Positions 36,101 through 47,959 of a stretch of DNA of 64,000 bases are shown here, piece by piece. This stretch comes from Corbicula japonica (taxonomy: Eukaryota > Mollusca > Bivalvia > Venerida > Cyrenidae), in contig JAZAYU010000038.1 in assembly GCA_038501625.1 (NCBI GenBank), positions 434,001 to 498,000 on the forward strand, given 5' to 3'. Every line of letters starts with the position of its first letter. Positions within the stretch are counted from its first letter, which is position 1. The translations under genes and the position numbers were made by a program. The notes beneath the pieces are model-generated. The model ran no database searches, was not told the origin of the DNA, and worked only from the letters and a program-made list of their open reading frames with translations.

Positions 36101-37179
36101 TTCATCTATGATTTTAGACACTCTTGCTTAACAAAGAACTGCGAGTTCAAACCATATCTTAAACGTTATAAAATGACATGCACATGTAAAAACGGTATAA
36201 ATATCCTTATATTTCGTGGAGATTCTACTCTTTCGAAGTCATCCGATTTTGTCGTGATTTTTTGAAGTTTTTTGCTCCTTGTCCATTTTTGACATCATAA
36301 CAATCATTACAAGTCATTCTCTTGATCAATAGTAGAGGTAATAATGCGAACGTTTTCCCATTTATCCTTTATTATCTTAGCTGACGATCTAACAATCTGA
36401 GAGCATTTCAAACCGAGTAAAATATTTTTCAGTAACTTGTTAAATTTGTTTTAAGAGGAAAACATCAGAGAGAAACCGTGGAATGGCTGATTGGTAAGAC
36501 GCAAGCTTGTTAAAGAGTGTGGTTATTTGATAAACCGGTTGCTATTTTTGAGAGTCGAACGCCAGTTGAACAATTCTTACGTTTCTAAAATAGCCGTTTG
36601 GTGACCCGCTAGTTAAGGAAAAAATGATTACCGATCTACGGTTGCTATTTCGTTGAGCCGCCATCCGGTAAAAATTGATACTGATATGGTATTGTCGTTA
36701 AATGATCTGCAAGCAACGTAAAACTGGTTTCCGTTCTGCAACTTGTTTAATCTTATTATGTTTGATATACGTATAAGAGCAGCATCTTCTCAATAAAATG
36801 TGAAGCAAAGTTTAACTTCTAGCCAGCTTAACAAAACTCACATTTCTAAATTGTAATGCTAATATACAACAAAACTTGTAATACCTTTGTAATATACAGT
36901 CCATCCGGTGCGAGGAGTTGCTGACTTAGTCCTGTCTGGAGGGTAATAGGCCGACAGCTCGCATTGAGAATTTGCTTCGTTTACGTTAGCTGCTACACAT
37001 CCGGAAATTTCCTGGCATTTCGCTAAACACATCAACAATGAAACAGATTCAATTGAATCAATTGTTTCGCCAAAAGATACGTTTATTTCATCCCATCGCA
37101 ACCATTTTCTCATTAATTCGATGCCATCAACAGTTTGAAGCAAAACATTATGTAAAAGAAATACAACTAAATATTTCAT
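30136..37179 (-). CDS. Secreted PAN + F-type-lectin-like protein, copy B (complete)
   Basis: Minus-strand exons 36885-37179, 34541-34774 and 30136-30356 (295 + 234 + 221 nt, phases 1 and 1), giving 249 residues. I chose the start at 37179 because MKYLVVFLLHNVLLQ is a signal peptide; an in-frame ATG at 37218 would add 13 charged residues, and that region aligns with untranslated sequence in gene C. PAN/Apple-like module about residues 20-98 (MCLAKCQ, GCVAA, YYPPDRTKS), then a discoidin/F-type-lectin-like domain about 99-249 (CVAENAIDG, WIVELKSSGY, WRNTNFSIFV, IQLCEV). Probably secreted; ligand unknown. Copy A is either its tandem duplicate or the same gene assembled twice. Confidence 0.82.
30740..31405. 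repeat. 48 bp minisatellite plus truncated MITE (copy 2)
   Basis: Counterpart of 20500-21167; the minisatellite runs into the MITE core at 31259 and the MITE ends at 31405. One A run is two bases longer than in copy 1. Confidence 0.85.
34141..34395. mobile_element. MITE family 1 copy (copy 2)
   Basis: Counterpart of 23904-24156, differing at one TIR base (cacgg versus catgg). Confidence 0.8.
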
Positions 37180-37199
37180 CGTTGAAATTCTTTTTAATT

Positions 37200-38050
37200 G
37201 TTTTCCATTTAATTTCAAGAACTTAAATTATCTTGTCTGTTGAAAAAAAATCAAAACTTATCCCTCTGACTATTAAACCATTATCTGAATCTTAAAATGA
37301 AAGTTTTTATTCTTCTACCGAGTCAAAGAACGTGCGATCTATATCTTAATAGGCTGTTAAAATATTAAATGAAATAAATTGTGTGCAACCGAATAACCCA
37401 AAATTTTAATTAAAAAAGCACCACTTTACATTCTTAATACAACTTATTAAGCGAGACAAATTCACTAGAATAGACGTACACAGATACATAGTCTATAAAC
37501 AAAAAAATGGAAAACGTAAGAAGTACTTGTAACCACCTTGAAAATTCACAGGATCGTGTTTAAACAAAAACCTTAGTCACATTTTCTGGTAATACAATAT
37601 ATTGCCTAAGAATATTCTAAATACAGACAAATCAATAAACAACAAAATGCAGTTCGATTTACAAGACAATTCGCTAACTTAATGTCTAAATGTTAAAAGC
37701 TATTGTGCGAGAAAGGCACATTAAACATTGATACGTTTTGGCTTCTACTATAATTAAATTTGGTCAACACTTTCTAGATCATACCTAAATGAGTTGACAC
37801 AATGTTAGAAAAGAATTGTCTTAGTAAAGTTACATAAAGGAAGACACTGTTTGCATCTAATCTCATTCAGCGTACAGGTTTACTCGTTTGCTTGAGGGCC
37901 ATCTCTAGGGTTTTTTGTTCGCTCCGATATTGCCCAATGCAAATCAATGGTTCTAATCTCCTTTTTATTGCAATAGCTTAAACCAACATCGGTTTAAACT
38001 CACCAACCGTCAGAGAACACAACCAGCGCATTTTATCGGATCGGTAAAAT
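37200..38050. other. 5' flank of gene B
   Basis: No coding sequence. About 37300-37440 (cttctaccgagtcaaagaac, gtgtgcaaccgaataaccca) resembles 54.95-55.08 kb upstream of gene C, and in inverse orientation 60.2-60.35 kb upstream of gene D. This conserved flank is the best place to look for a shared promoter. I cannot point to a TATA box with confidence. Confidence 0.45.
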
Positions 38051-38053
38051 ACA

Positions 38054-38548
38054 AATCAGTGAGCCATTCAGCAATCACGTTTGCTACGGAAGGAATCACT
38101 GAGTCATTCATCAATCACGTTTAAATGAAAGCAATCAATGAGCTATTCAGCAATCACGTTTACTGCGGAAGGAATAAAAAAACTAAGCCGTTCAGCAATC
38201 ACGTTTACAAGAAGGAATCACTGAGCCATTCAGCAATCACGTTTACTACGGAAGTAATCACTTAGCCATTCAGCAATCACGTTTACTACGGAAGCAATCA
38301 CTGAGCCATTCAGTAATCACGTTTACTACGGAAGGAATTTCTGAGCCATTCAGCAATCACGTGTACTGCGGAAGGAATCACTGAGCCATTCTGCAATCAC
38401 GTTTACTACGGAAGCAATCACTGAACCGTTCAGATATCACGTTTACTACGGAAGGAATCACTGAGCCATTCAGCAATCGCGTTTACTACGGAAGGAATCA
38501 CTGAGCCATTTAGCAATCACTTTTACTACGGAAGCAATCACTGAGCTT
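38054..38548. repeat. 40 bp minisatellite, about 12 units
   Basis: Unit aatcactgagccattcagca + atcacgtttactacggaagg repeats almost head to tail, with shorter variants near 38110-38200. Confidence 0.92.
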
Positions 38549-39520
38549 AATAATTGTGTCCTTTTGCGTATTTACCGTGTCTTTTGTCCCAGCAAGTTGA
38601 TAGGCCTGAGGTTGCGTGCATCAGCTCAACTGGTCCTTCTACACGAACACTGCAAGTTTCAGAGATATCAGATCATTGAGAATACACGTTTCAGAGATAT
38701 CACATCATTAAAAATACACATTTGTCATGAGACTGTCTCTGGACTTTAACAAAACAACGGCTTTACTCGCTTCGTGGGCCCATAGCAAGCCAAAGTTTAT
38801 AATATTCATTTAATGGCACTGTCTCGAACCAACGACGATTCGACCAACCATCAAAAGTACACGACCTGTGCATTAATTCGGCTCAATGTAGTTTATGCGC
38901 GCTGATATCTTAGATGATATTACGAGTACTGTATAACGTAAATTACGCTTTCAAATCGTTTTTCGCTATGTTGCGTAAAGAACCGTTTTCGGGATTGTTG
39001 GGTTCCAGCAAATTGATTGGCCTTAAATTCCGGACATGATCTCACCTTGCGCTGAGTTGACAACAATGAGCTGACAAGACGTTTGAATGTTGAGATAACA
39101 ATATTGTTTTAAGTTAAATAATGGAAGGAACGTTTTACATCAAACCCCAATATCATCAATATCATAGACTTAAACATTGTTTGATACAGCATTCAAAAGC
39201 AAAGAAAGTTAACTTCTTCTTTAAATTGTGTACCGGCAGCATTTACACACAAATAACATGGACATATAAAATATATTTTCCATCCAAAGCTTTTTTAAGA
39301 ATCTATTGAAAATAAAGAGAATTGATAATAAAATGAAATAAGGAGATGCAAGTCCATGACGGACATGTTTGTTCAGCAGGTATTTTCGGCTCAATTATCT
39401 CTATCTATTTAACTAATCTTTGGTTTTTCTTATTAACAATGTTTTAACCTAATAATTTAATTTATTGAATTATTTAGTATAACTTTTTCAACCAAGAATT
39501 TAGTATGAAAGCATTTACGA
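38549..39520. repeat. Old duplicated DNA shared with 55.9-56.7 kb
   Basis: Motifs such as ccagcaagttgataggcct ... tgcaagtttcagag resemble ccagcatatttagaggtctg ... ctgcaagattcagag near 56.1 kb. It lies upstream of gene B just as 56 kb lies upstream of gene C. No gene seen. Confidence 0.45.
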
Positions 39521-39879
39521 CCCAGTACTGGGTTACGTTAAATAGATAGACTCTAATCTACATTTTGATCTGTTAGGGATTTTTGTGGGGTTAACGTTCT
39601 TAAATGTGCCTTATGAGCTTTGAAAAACATTAGGTTTTCTATGTGATTACACATATACAGTTTGTTTATATTTAAAACACTATTTTCGGCAGTGATTAAC
39701 CAGATTTTGACACGAAGTTGTTACGATGATCTTAAAATTAAGTTTTTTTTAATACAACATGTATTTACATGTAGTTGTGATCCTTATTTTACTATATTTT
39801 TGCCCCGCCACTGTTCTGTGGCAAGAGGTTTGTTATTGTATTTTAGGCTACACTTAATAATTTTATTTGTAATGTTTTA

Positions 39880-40830
39880 AACCATATAATTAATTGAACA
39901 GTTTATGATTATTACATTTTCCAAATCATTGAAGAAGAAACTATGATGTTAGGATTTACAACTTAGTATTTAGGTAAAAAATTACAAAATATCTCGAGCA
40001 GAGGTTTGTTATTGAGTGGATGGACACTATTTAACCATTTCTAATTACAATGTTTCAACCCATCGATTTTTTGTAATAGTTTATCATAACATTTTCAAAA
40101 TCATTGAAGAGAAAAGGATGATGTAAGTATTCACGTCAAAATTACAAAACATCCCAAGAAGAGATTTGTTATTGAGTGGATGGACACTATTTAACCATTT
40201 CTAATTACAATGTTTCAACCCATCGATTTTTTGTAATAGTTTATCATAACATTTTCAAAATCATTCAAGAGAAAAGGATGATGTAAGTATTCACGTCAAA
40301 ATTACAAAACATCCCGAGAAGAGATTTGTTATTGAGTAGGTGGGCAGTTTTAACTTTTTTAATTGCAATGTTTCAATCAGTTGAATATATTGAAACTTTT
40401 ATAATAACATTTTCCAAATCATCGAAGAAGAAAAAAAATGATGGAAGCATTAACAATTTAGTATTCACGTCAAAATTAAAAAAAATATCTCGAAAAGAGA
40501 TGTGTTATTGAGATCGTGGGCAGATTTTACCTGTTTTTATTGCAATGTTTCAATCCATTGAATCTTTTGAAAATTCTATAATAACATTTTTCCAAACCAT
40601 TAAAGAAGAAAAAAAGATATAGGCATTAAAAATTTAGTATTCACGTCAAAATTACAAAATATCTCGAGAAAAGATTTGTTATCGAGTAGGTGGACAGTTT
40701 TTAACTGTTATAATTGCAAAGTTTCAATTCATTGAATTTAATTGCAATGTTTCAATCCATTGAATTTATTGAAAATTTTATAATAGCAATTTCCAAATCA
40801 TTTAAGAAGAAAAAAGGTCGCAATCACAAA
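39880..40830. repeat. Tandem array, unit about 160-190 bp, 5-6 units
   Basis: Each unit has caaaattacaaaayatctcg, gagatttgttattgagt, tgcaatgtttcaaycca and attttcmaaatcattgaaga. Units at about 40000-40156 and 40160-40316 are almost identical, the others are older. A related single unit is at 6.68-6.8 kb. Confidence 0.75.
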
Positions 40831-41040
40831 CAATTTAGTAGGCACGTTGATATTTTAAATCCACTTTACTGAACAAATCAGCTTTTAGTGATTTCTCTCT
40901 GTGGTAAACTTTCTTTACCACGGTCTTTGCGAAATTGAAACCCAACCATTGTTAACTTAACGTCTTCAGAGTTCCAAAATGGAATCATTATTGGGTACTT
41001 CTTGTAAACATTCGATTTGCCAACTATTGACTAATTTAAA

Positions 41041-41996
41041 CATTAAGCTGTCGTCGCCGTGACGGTGCGGGTTCGCTCCCAGCTAGAGGCACTATCATTT
41101 GAAATTCAAAGTAGCGCTATTTGTGCAGTGTGGACGCCGTAAAATGTCTCCCCGTACATATAGTCAGTACTGTCACAGTACTGAAAATCACGAAATTGAC
41201 AATCGGATCGGAAGCGGATCGGAAACGGACCGCAAACCGATCCCGTTAGGAGCGCAATGGAAACGCAATCGAATTGGAAACGGAATGGAATCGAAGCGAA
41301 TCGCTTTGAGCGTTTGGATCGCTTGGAGTGAAAAGACCGGAGCATTTTGACCGGATCGGAATCGCTTTGAACGTTTGGATCGCTTGGAGTGAAAAGACCG
41401 TAGCGTTTTAACTGGATCGGAATCGCTTTGAGCGTTTGGATCGCTTGGAGTGAAAAGACCGGAGCGTTTTGACCGGATCGGATCGGATCGCTTCTATTTA
41501 CAGTTTTTCAGTTATGTATAGGAATCGGAATCGGAAGAATAGGTTTGAGCGGAAAGATCGTTTGGAGCGCAATGACTTGCGTTATAGTTAATGACCAATG
41601 AAAATCGGGAGCGAAAAGATCGGAATCGGAAGAATCGGTTTGAGCGTAAAGATCGTTTGGAGCGCATGGTCCGGAGTGAAAAAATTGGAGTGCAATCGAA
41701 TTGGAATTGGACCGCAATGGGAATGGAATCGGATCGGTTATAGATGGCATTAGGATCGGAAGCGGACCGGATCGGAATCGGAAAAATTGTCAATTTCATA
41801 ATTTTCAGTACTGTATCAGTAAAATAACCCGTTACCGATGTCATGCAGTGATTGTTACGTATATCAGAGCTATTTGATCAACCATTTTTTGGGGTTGTCC
41901 CGGTTAGCGCAATTGGTTGCGTCGCAGGAATTGCAGGGCTAGGCGCTGTCGCCGTGACGGTGCGGGTTCGCTCCCAGCTAGAGGCACTATCATTTT
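41041..41996 (+). mobile_element. tRNA-SINE in partial tandem, carrying a nested TIR element
   Basis: The tRNA-like head at 41891-41985 has an A-box (ttagcgcaattgg) and a B-box (gggttcgctccc). The end of the head plus tagaggcactatcattt is also present at 41045-41100. Between them lies the SINE body (ccgtacatatagtcagt ... taaaataacccgttaccgat), interrupted by 41176-41813. This gives a direct repeat of about 55 bp at both ends. Confidence 0.72.
41176..41813. mobile_element. TIR element with 64 bp minisatellite, inserted in the SINE
   Basis: cagtactgaaaatcacgaaa at the left is inverse to the right end (tttcataattttcagtactg). The interior is made of ggatcggaatcgctttgagc + gtttggatcgcttggagtga + aaagaccggagcgttttgac units, clearest at 41340-41490, then more diverged. 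The uninterrupted SINE body at 63.40-63.45 kb (reverse strand) shows the empty site. Confidence 0.75.
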
Positions 41997-43095
41997 TAAG
42001 TTAATCTCGGCACGAAAAATGTATCCCTTTAATGGCCTATAGGTAACGTGCTCTTTAAATTTTGACAAGCAGTGAAAAGAAACTCTTAGAAGGACCTTTT
42101 CTTAACTAAAAAATTAACAACAAAATGTGTTTAAGGCAGATTGCTGGCTTGAGTGCGCATGTGCCAATTGACGTAAATTGACAAGTTGTCGCAAAAGTAA
42201 AAAAGTCATTAATTTGAACATTTTTGTTCTGATAAGAACATATGGAGCGATAAAATCAGCAATAAAGTTTAACTGATGTCAAATTCTTATTTGTTTCGCC
42301 GAGGCTTTTACATATTTTGTTCGCGACAATCACCGTTATCAAAAGTTGGAGAACATGTTTTACTTCCGTTTGTGCAGATTTTGATTTGCCGAATGCTTTT
42401 TTTTAAACAGTTCTTGAGTTAAGATGACCGTATCTTGCGTAATCCGGTCTAGCTTTGTGGAAAGATAAATTCTTTCCTTCATTACTTGAACTTTCCGCAA
42501 AAATCGATTTTTCACAACAAGTTAAAGAAACAGTCACCAAGGTCAAGCTGTTGCCAAGGACGATGACAACATTTTTTATTTCTCATGGAAATTTTACAAA
42601 CATCATGGATTTTGTACCGAATTCTCTTGACTCAAGAATTAATTAAGTGGATAGGTACTCAGTTAGTTGCTATTGAGATTGGAAATATGGATCAAGCCAG
42701 CAGAAGATTGGAACTATGGAACAGACCAGCAGAAGAGTTCAGATAAATCAGACCAATCAGAGATCTGCAGATAGGCTAGTTGGTAATGAATTTAATGCGA
42801 AGTTAGGTTGTTGATTCGTCAACAACATCTCTGAGTATTTGTCAATTATCACTGGTGAAATTCATCATTGACCTTGAACTCAATTTGCAAGCATAAATCA
42901 ATGGTAAAAGGTCCACTATTCCTGTAAAAGAATAGGTAAGACATTTTAACTGTAAAAATATGATATATAACTAGAGAAAATATGCAGCCTCTGTCTGGTC
43001 CGGACCAACTTTAACTATCTCCTTTTCTGTAATAATGCAGTTACAGCATACACCCCACATGTCAGAGGTTTGAGACTGACTATAAACTTGTTTTA
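41997..43095. other. Intergenic DNA, nothing recognised
   Basis: No credible exon, RNA or element. A local duplication agcagaagattggaacta / agcagaagagttcag lies at 42690-42745. Confidence 0.4.
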
Positions 43096-43101
43096 AAATG
43101 G

Positions 43102-43331
43102 CAGACTTCCCGAAAGTTGGAAAAAAGTGTCAGACATTTGGTCAGACAAGATGAGAAAATCTGTCTGACCGAAACAAGTTCTCTCAGACCGAAACATGTT
43201 AATACGGTTTTAGCAAGGATAAGTAGTTCAAATTTTGTCTGACATCCGGTCTGATAACATTGGAAATCCCGTCTGACCAGCCCAAATTTTACCAGACAGG
43301 TCCTTCGGTCTGGCAACTTTCGGGAAGTCTG
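43102..43331. mobile_element. 230 bp MITE with 18 bp perfect TIRs and target duplication
   Basis: cagacttcccgaaagttg at 43102-43119 is the exact inverse of caactttcgggaagtctg at 43314-43331. Both sides carry AAATGG (43096-43101 and 43332-43337). The interior has repeated gtctgacc/ggtcagac motifs in both orientations. Non-coding. Confidence 0.88.
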
Positions 43332-43339
43332 AAATGGAC

Positions 43340-44340
43340 CATTGGTGAGCCACCTGCTTGTTTTAATATGATTACAAATTGTTAGGAGGCCAGACCATAG
43401 ATTGCGGCACAGAAAATGATGCTAATGGCAAGTGTCGCACAAGTCTGAGAGTCTGTTCAATATATGAAGAGATACTGTATACATGCAAACACTGTTTTCA
43501 GTTACCAAAGAAAGATCAAATTTAAGTTTTGTTCATACCTTTTGGCAGAGTGCAGTCAAGTTAATATAAGGCCCAAGGCATAATTGTCTAAGAGTGGACT
43601 CATTCTATCATTAAGGAAATCACAATAAACTTCATTCATTCTTTATTTACTTCTTACCAATCATTGTAATAACATGTTATAATCAGGATATAAAAAATAA
43701 CATTTTTGCCAGTACAATCAAGACATGGATTTTAAGTTCTTGTTATTTACTGTAAATCATGGTTAGTTATAATTAAATGTAAATAATAATTTGAATATTA
43801 GTTACAGTATAGGAATTTGGAATGTATTAGTATATTTTGTACATGTATTTTACCAAAAGAAGGAACACAATTTTAAAACAACTACAAATCATTGAAATGT
43901 GATTTTTTTTTATTTCAGATGTTTAATTCAGTCTCAGAATAATTAATACAGAGAATTATCTTATCATGTGTTATCAATTTAGTTTTATATAAAAGCAGTA
44001 TTTTTATCAAGTTATGTACAAAAAATATTGTTCAATTAGGTATAAAGCCAGTTACTGGCTATAAAACCACCAGATATCTATATGTACATGTACATGTAAC
44101 TGTGTTAGAAATATAAATAATCAATTATAACAAATTACATTCTTTTTTTTTACCAATTTATTTAAAATTATTACAAGACTTAGTGCTCTATAAGAAATTT
44201 GTTAATGAAACATTTTATTCATGTTTATCTGTACCTGCATTGTTAACAGAGATATATTTTATTAATCTCTCCTTACTACCCACTTTACAGATTTTTTATA
44301 TGTTTAAAAGTGTATCTATGACTTGAGAAAAGACAGATAT
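43340..44340. other. AT-rich intergenic DNA
   Basis: Nothing recognised apart from low-complexity AT tracts. Confidence 0.4.
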
Positions 44341-44349
44341 GTCTAAAAT

Positions 44350-46255
44350 AAAATTAATGTCAAAGAACAAATAGCTTGACATGTGTGTATAATTTGCAGT
44401 TGCTGTACATGAACTTTCTTGGAGCAATGACTCATTGGATTTTGTCATTGGAGTAAGATTTCTTAAATATCCAAATTTCAGAGCTGTATTTATTTGCCCT
44501 ATAGGTAAAGTTCATTTGGAGTCACATAAAACACTTGTTAACTTTCCATAATGGAAAGGTGATTAAACATTACAAGCAAAAATCATGCTGTAAAGGAACT
44601 ATTAGGTTTCAATAGATAAAAGGTGCCAAACTGAAGCATGTTGAGTTGAAAATCACTGGTTTCATACAAATAACCCCAGACCTCTAATTTGACATATTTT
44701 TAAGTTTGAAAAAGTGGGTGGGATAATTTAAGTACTCCTTGTTCTTCAATACTGATGCCTTACTTGGTCATAACAATCTCCCTTCCAGATAACTACTCAT
44801 ACCATTTATAAAGATGTTAAGCAATCCATAATGTTGTTTATCTGGGACAATGAAAATGGAAACATGTCATTAATGTTAATTTATTTAAATGTAGCTTCAA
44901 ACATGATGATGCTACATATAAAATTCAAATCTGGTAAAAAAGCTCCATTTTCAAAACAAATAATTTCATTTGTTGGCATACATGTATCCTTACCTACAAT
45001 GAAAATAAAATATTATTTTAAAGTTCTGTGTTTTTATCATGTTTATAACATTTGATAATGAACATTCAAAGTCCGTCAATATCCCTTCTTATTTCTTTTG
45101 GAGTGGATGGGGTAAATAAACATGCACATTTTTGTCTTAAATGAGAATCAATCAGTCGATGTTAACTTCACACACATTGATAATCTAACAATAAACATGT
45201 TAAGGAGATATTTAAACTGATAGCCTTTAGAACAAAGAAAACGCCAATATATCAAGCACACAGGTACGTAATAATTGAGCTGCTTAAAACATAAATATGA
45301 TCGGTTTAATTTACTAGCGCCCATCACATAAAAACACGTTCGGTGATATATTTTTTTCCATTTTCAGTATGTGTAAGACCTTCAGATTATGTACTGCAAG
45401 TTTTAAAAAAAAAATCATTGGTTGCTTTTTTAAATTAAACATTTAAAACTAGGATAAAATTTTTTTTTTTGTTTTATGAAGTGGGTGGGGTAAATTTACA
45501 TGTTGATTATTTCCTAATTGGGAGGATAAATTTTATCTTTTCTTAATCAAATCATTATTTTTAAATTACATTGTGTATAATCAACCTCAAATCTATTATT
45601 TCTTGAAAGACAGAAAGACGGGATTAAACAATGCATGCCAATTTCTGTTAAATTGAAATCTTAAAAAAAGACGACAACATGATACATGTACGAATGCATT
45701 TAGCGCGAAATCAAGGTCCGGGACCTATCGTTTTCTTTACATTTTTTGGATGAGCATTGACTGAAGATAAAATTTAGCAATTTTGAAAAAAAATTATCGG
45801 TTAGATTTTATTTGGCAAACAATTTTAAATTGTCAAAATTTCATGGTGTTTTTAAAGTGGGTGGGGTATTATTAAATCCTTTGCATTTCTCAGTTACGAG
45901 GATTAGTCGGTCTTCGTTACCCTTACCTCAAAGAGACATCCCATCCAGCTATATTTCAATCTAGCAGTCTAAAATATAATTGTTTGGAAAGTAGAAATAA
46001 TCGAGAAACCCTCATGACTGTCAATTTTATGATGTTTTACAAACCTTATAAACTATGAAAACATACTACATTTACAAATCAATGTTGCGAAAAAACAAGG
46101 TCCGGGACCTATCTTTTTCTTTGCATTTTTGTAATACGAATTGAATAAGGATGAACTATGGCGAGTTTAAACAAAATCTGTCGGTTAGTTTTTTTCCAAG
46201 CGAACCACCTTAATAAAATGACTTTTTATACACTAGACCAACAAATGTTATTGTG
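44350..46255. repeat. Satellite of about 385 bp, four to five divergent units
   Basis: The motif aagtgggtgggg(t)a returns near 44715, 45100, 45480 and 45856, and aaggtccgggacctatc near 45712 and 46099: a constant spacing of about 376-387 bp. Intervening DNA aligns loosely. No gene. Confidence 0.7.
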
Positions 46256-46289
46256 TTATTAAACAATAGTTTAACCTATATGAAACCGA

Positions 46290-46552
46290 CTATTTATTTC
46301 TTGCATACCAGATCAGGTCATCCGGTGTTTTCACCCGTGTAGGAAATTTCGATCCTACACCCGAGATGTAGAATGAGCCTCGTGAGTGACGTCACGTCTT
46401 AAATTATCTGATGTAGATCTAATTTATTCAAGTTAGTGACGTCATTTATAAAAAAAGTTTGCTTTAACGTCAATATTTTAGCATAATGAAAATAAGTTTG
46501 TATATTTAAACAGAAATGTTACAAATAATAAAAGGTATGCAAGAAAAAGTAT
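46290..46552. mobile_element. Small TIR element (ends TTTCTTGCATACC)
   Basis: tatttatttcttgcatacc at the left and ggtatgcaagaaaaagta at the right are inverse. Interior contains a hairpin gtgtaggaaatttcgatcct-acac (46337-46361) and two tgacgtca-like sites. Confidence 0.6.
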
Positions 46553-46701
46553 CATGCATGAGACATTCGGTAAAGATAGAAAAATCTGTCACCTCGGGTG
46601 AACTGTTTTGGCGGGAACTCGGCAGAGCCTCGTTCCCGCAAAACAGTTAACCCTCGGTGACAGATTTTTCCATCTTTACCTCACACTCATGCATGATACT
46701 T
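46547..46701. mobile_element. Long hairpin with arms of about 65 bp
   Basis: Arms begin aagtatcatgcatgaga and end tcatgcatgatactt; inner arms are ggtgaactgttttggcggga and its near inverse. The loop is about 46619-46632. A few mismatches only. It overlaps the end of the preceding TIR element by several bases. Confidence 0.8.
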
Positions 46702-47950
46702 ATAGTCTACTAAGAACTCCTAAGACATTTTAAGTAAGCTTATAGTAAAAAAATTTCTGACATCTTCTTTTGCTCATTCACTGAACATTGATGCAAATTC
46801 ATTTTCTTTGCGGAGACAATTGTCAAATACACAATGGTTTCCTATTAATGTCCTATTTTGTCTTCACGTTTTGTTTATTCTGTTTGTTTGATTATAACTT
46901 TCTGACTTCAGAAACTAGACTACAGTTGAGAATTTGCGAGTGGTAGCATTGCCATGGCTGGAATCTTGAGTAAGATTGAATGTTCTCAAGTTTGTTTACT
47001 ATATCCAAAGAACCACATTCATTCAGACCGGTTCTTTTCTGCAACCAACCATTAGCAATCTGCATGTTTTTTTCTAATGTTTTAACGAAAATTGCGTAAA
47101 CGACCTTTCTGCTCTCTGCTTAGCAATTGTTTAGTGATTGTTTAGCAATATCGGTCCTTTTTCAACTTTAATCTTTCGCTAAACAAATCGATCATCACCC
47201 GTTATAAGACTTTTAATTACCCTTTAATTCAAATTCTGGCAAGTTATTCAGAAATTTCCTAGACAGGTGTTTTCCGTTCGTCAGAGAGTAAATTGGGAAT
47301 TAAGTGATCACTTGTTTCCAAATCTTCAGATTGAAATTTCTCCAGATTGAACTAAACTCTCGATTTTATCTAATTCGTTAATTTGTGCTCGCTGTCTGAC
47401 AGCGAATCGTAAATCTGTCTCTACGATTCGGTTGATTATATTGTCTTTATTTGGTTACTACAGACCAATAAGTAAGGGCATCACTTACCGATTCGCGACC
47501 AGAACGGAGTTCAGTAAAGCAACGATAAAGTTAGAAAAATGACATCAGTTTAGCCCAATAAACAACGCATATCTCTCCGCGCATATTTTGATGCTCAGCT
47601 CAACTCAATCTATAGATTGCTTTTATTTTTATAATGAAAAGGCGAAATTCTTTTAAATAAAATAACACATTTACCATGTGTATGTATGATATATTATTAC
47701 TGTAACACGTGCTTTGTGATTTATGGATTTTGTGTAACATAATATTATAAAGAGGTGTAACATACATGTACTTTATTTTACACAAAAGTAGCAAAATAAA
47801 ATAAATGTATCATGAACAAAAATGAAATTCATTAATTTGAAATTCACCGTTCCATTTTATACACAATTGATTTTGTAAGCATGGGTAATTTTATGTTCGC
47901 TTGAAAATTTATTCAAAATTGCAGGTAGATTGCAGGGATTTGAGTAATAC
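46702..47950. other. Intergenic DNA, nothing recognised
   Basis: No supported exon, RNA gene or element. Confidence 0.4.
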
Positions 47951-47959
47951 CTATTTCTA

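Larger units (their letters stand above)
27424..37157. repeat. Copy 2 of the ~9.73 kb near-identical duplication
   Basis: Begins immediately after the gap at the sequence equal to 17201 and matches copy 1 through 26923. Net length difference is 11 bp. Its internal repeats (MITEs at 28972-29201, 29208-29467, 31259-31405 and 34141-34395, minisatellite 30740-31258, SINEs) are the counterparts of those listed for copy 1. Confidence 0.95.

Noticed and set aside
41099..41844. Overlapping reading frames on both strands
   Set aside because: They follow the gatcgga minisatellite inside the TIR element.
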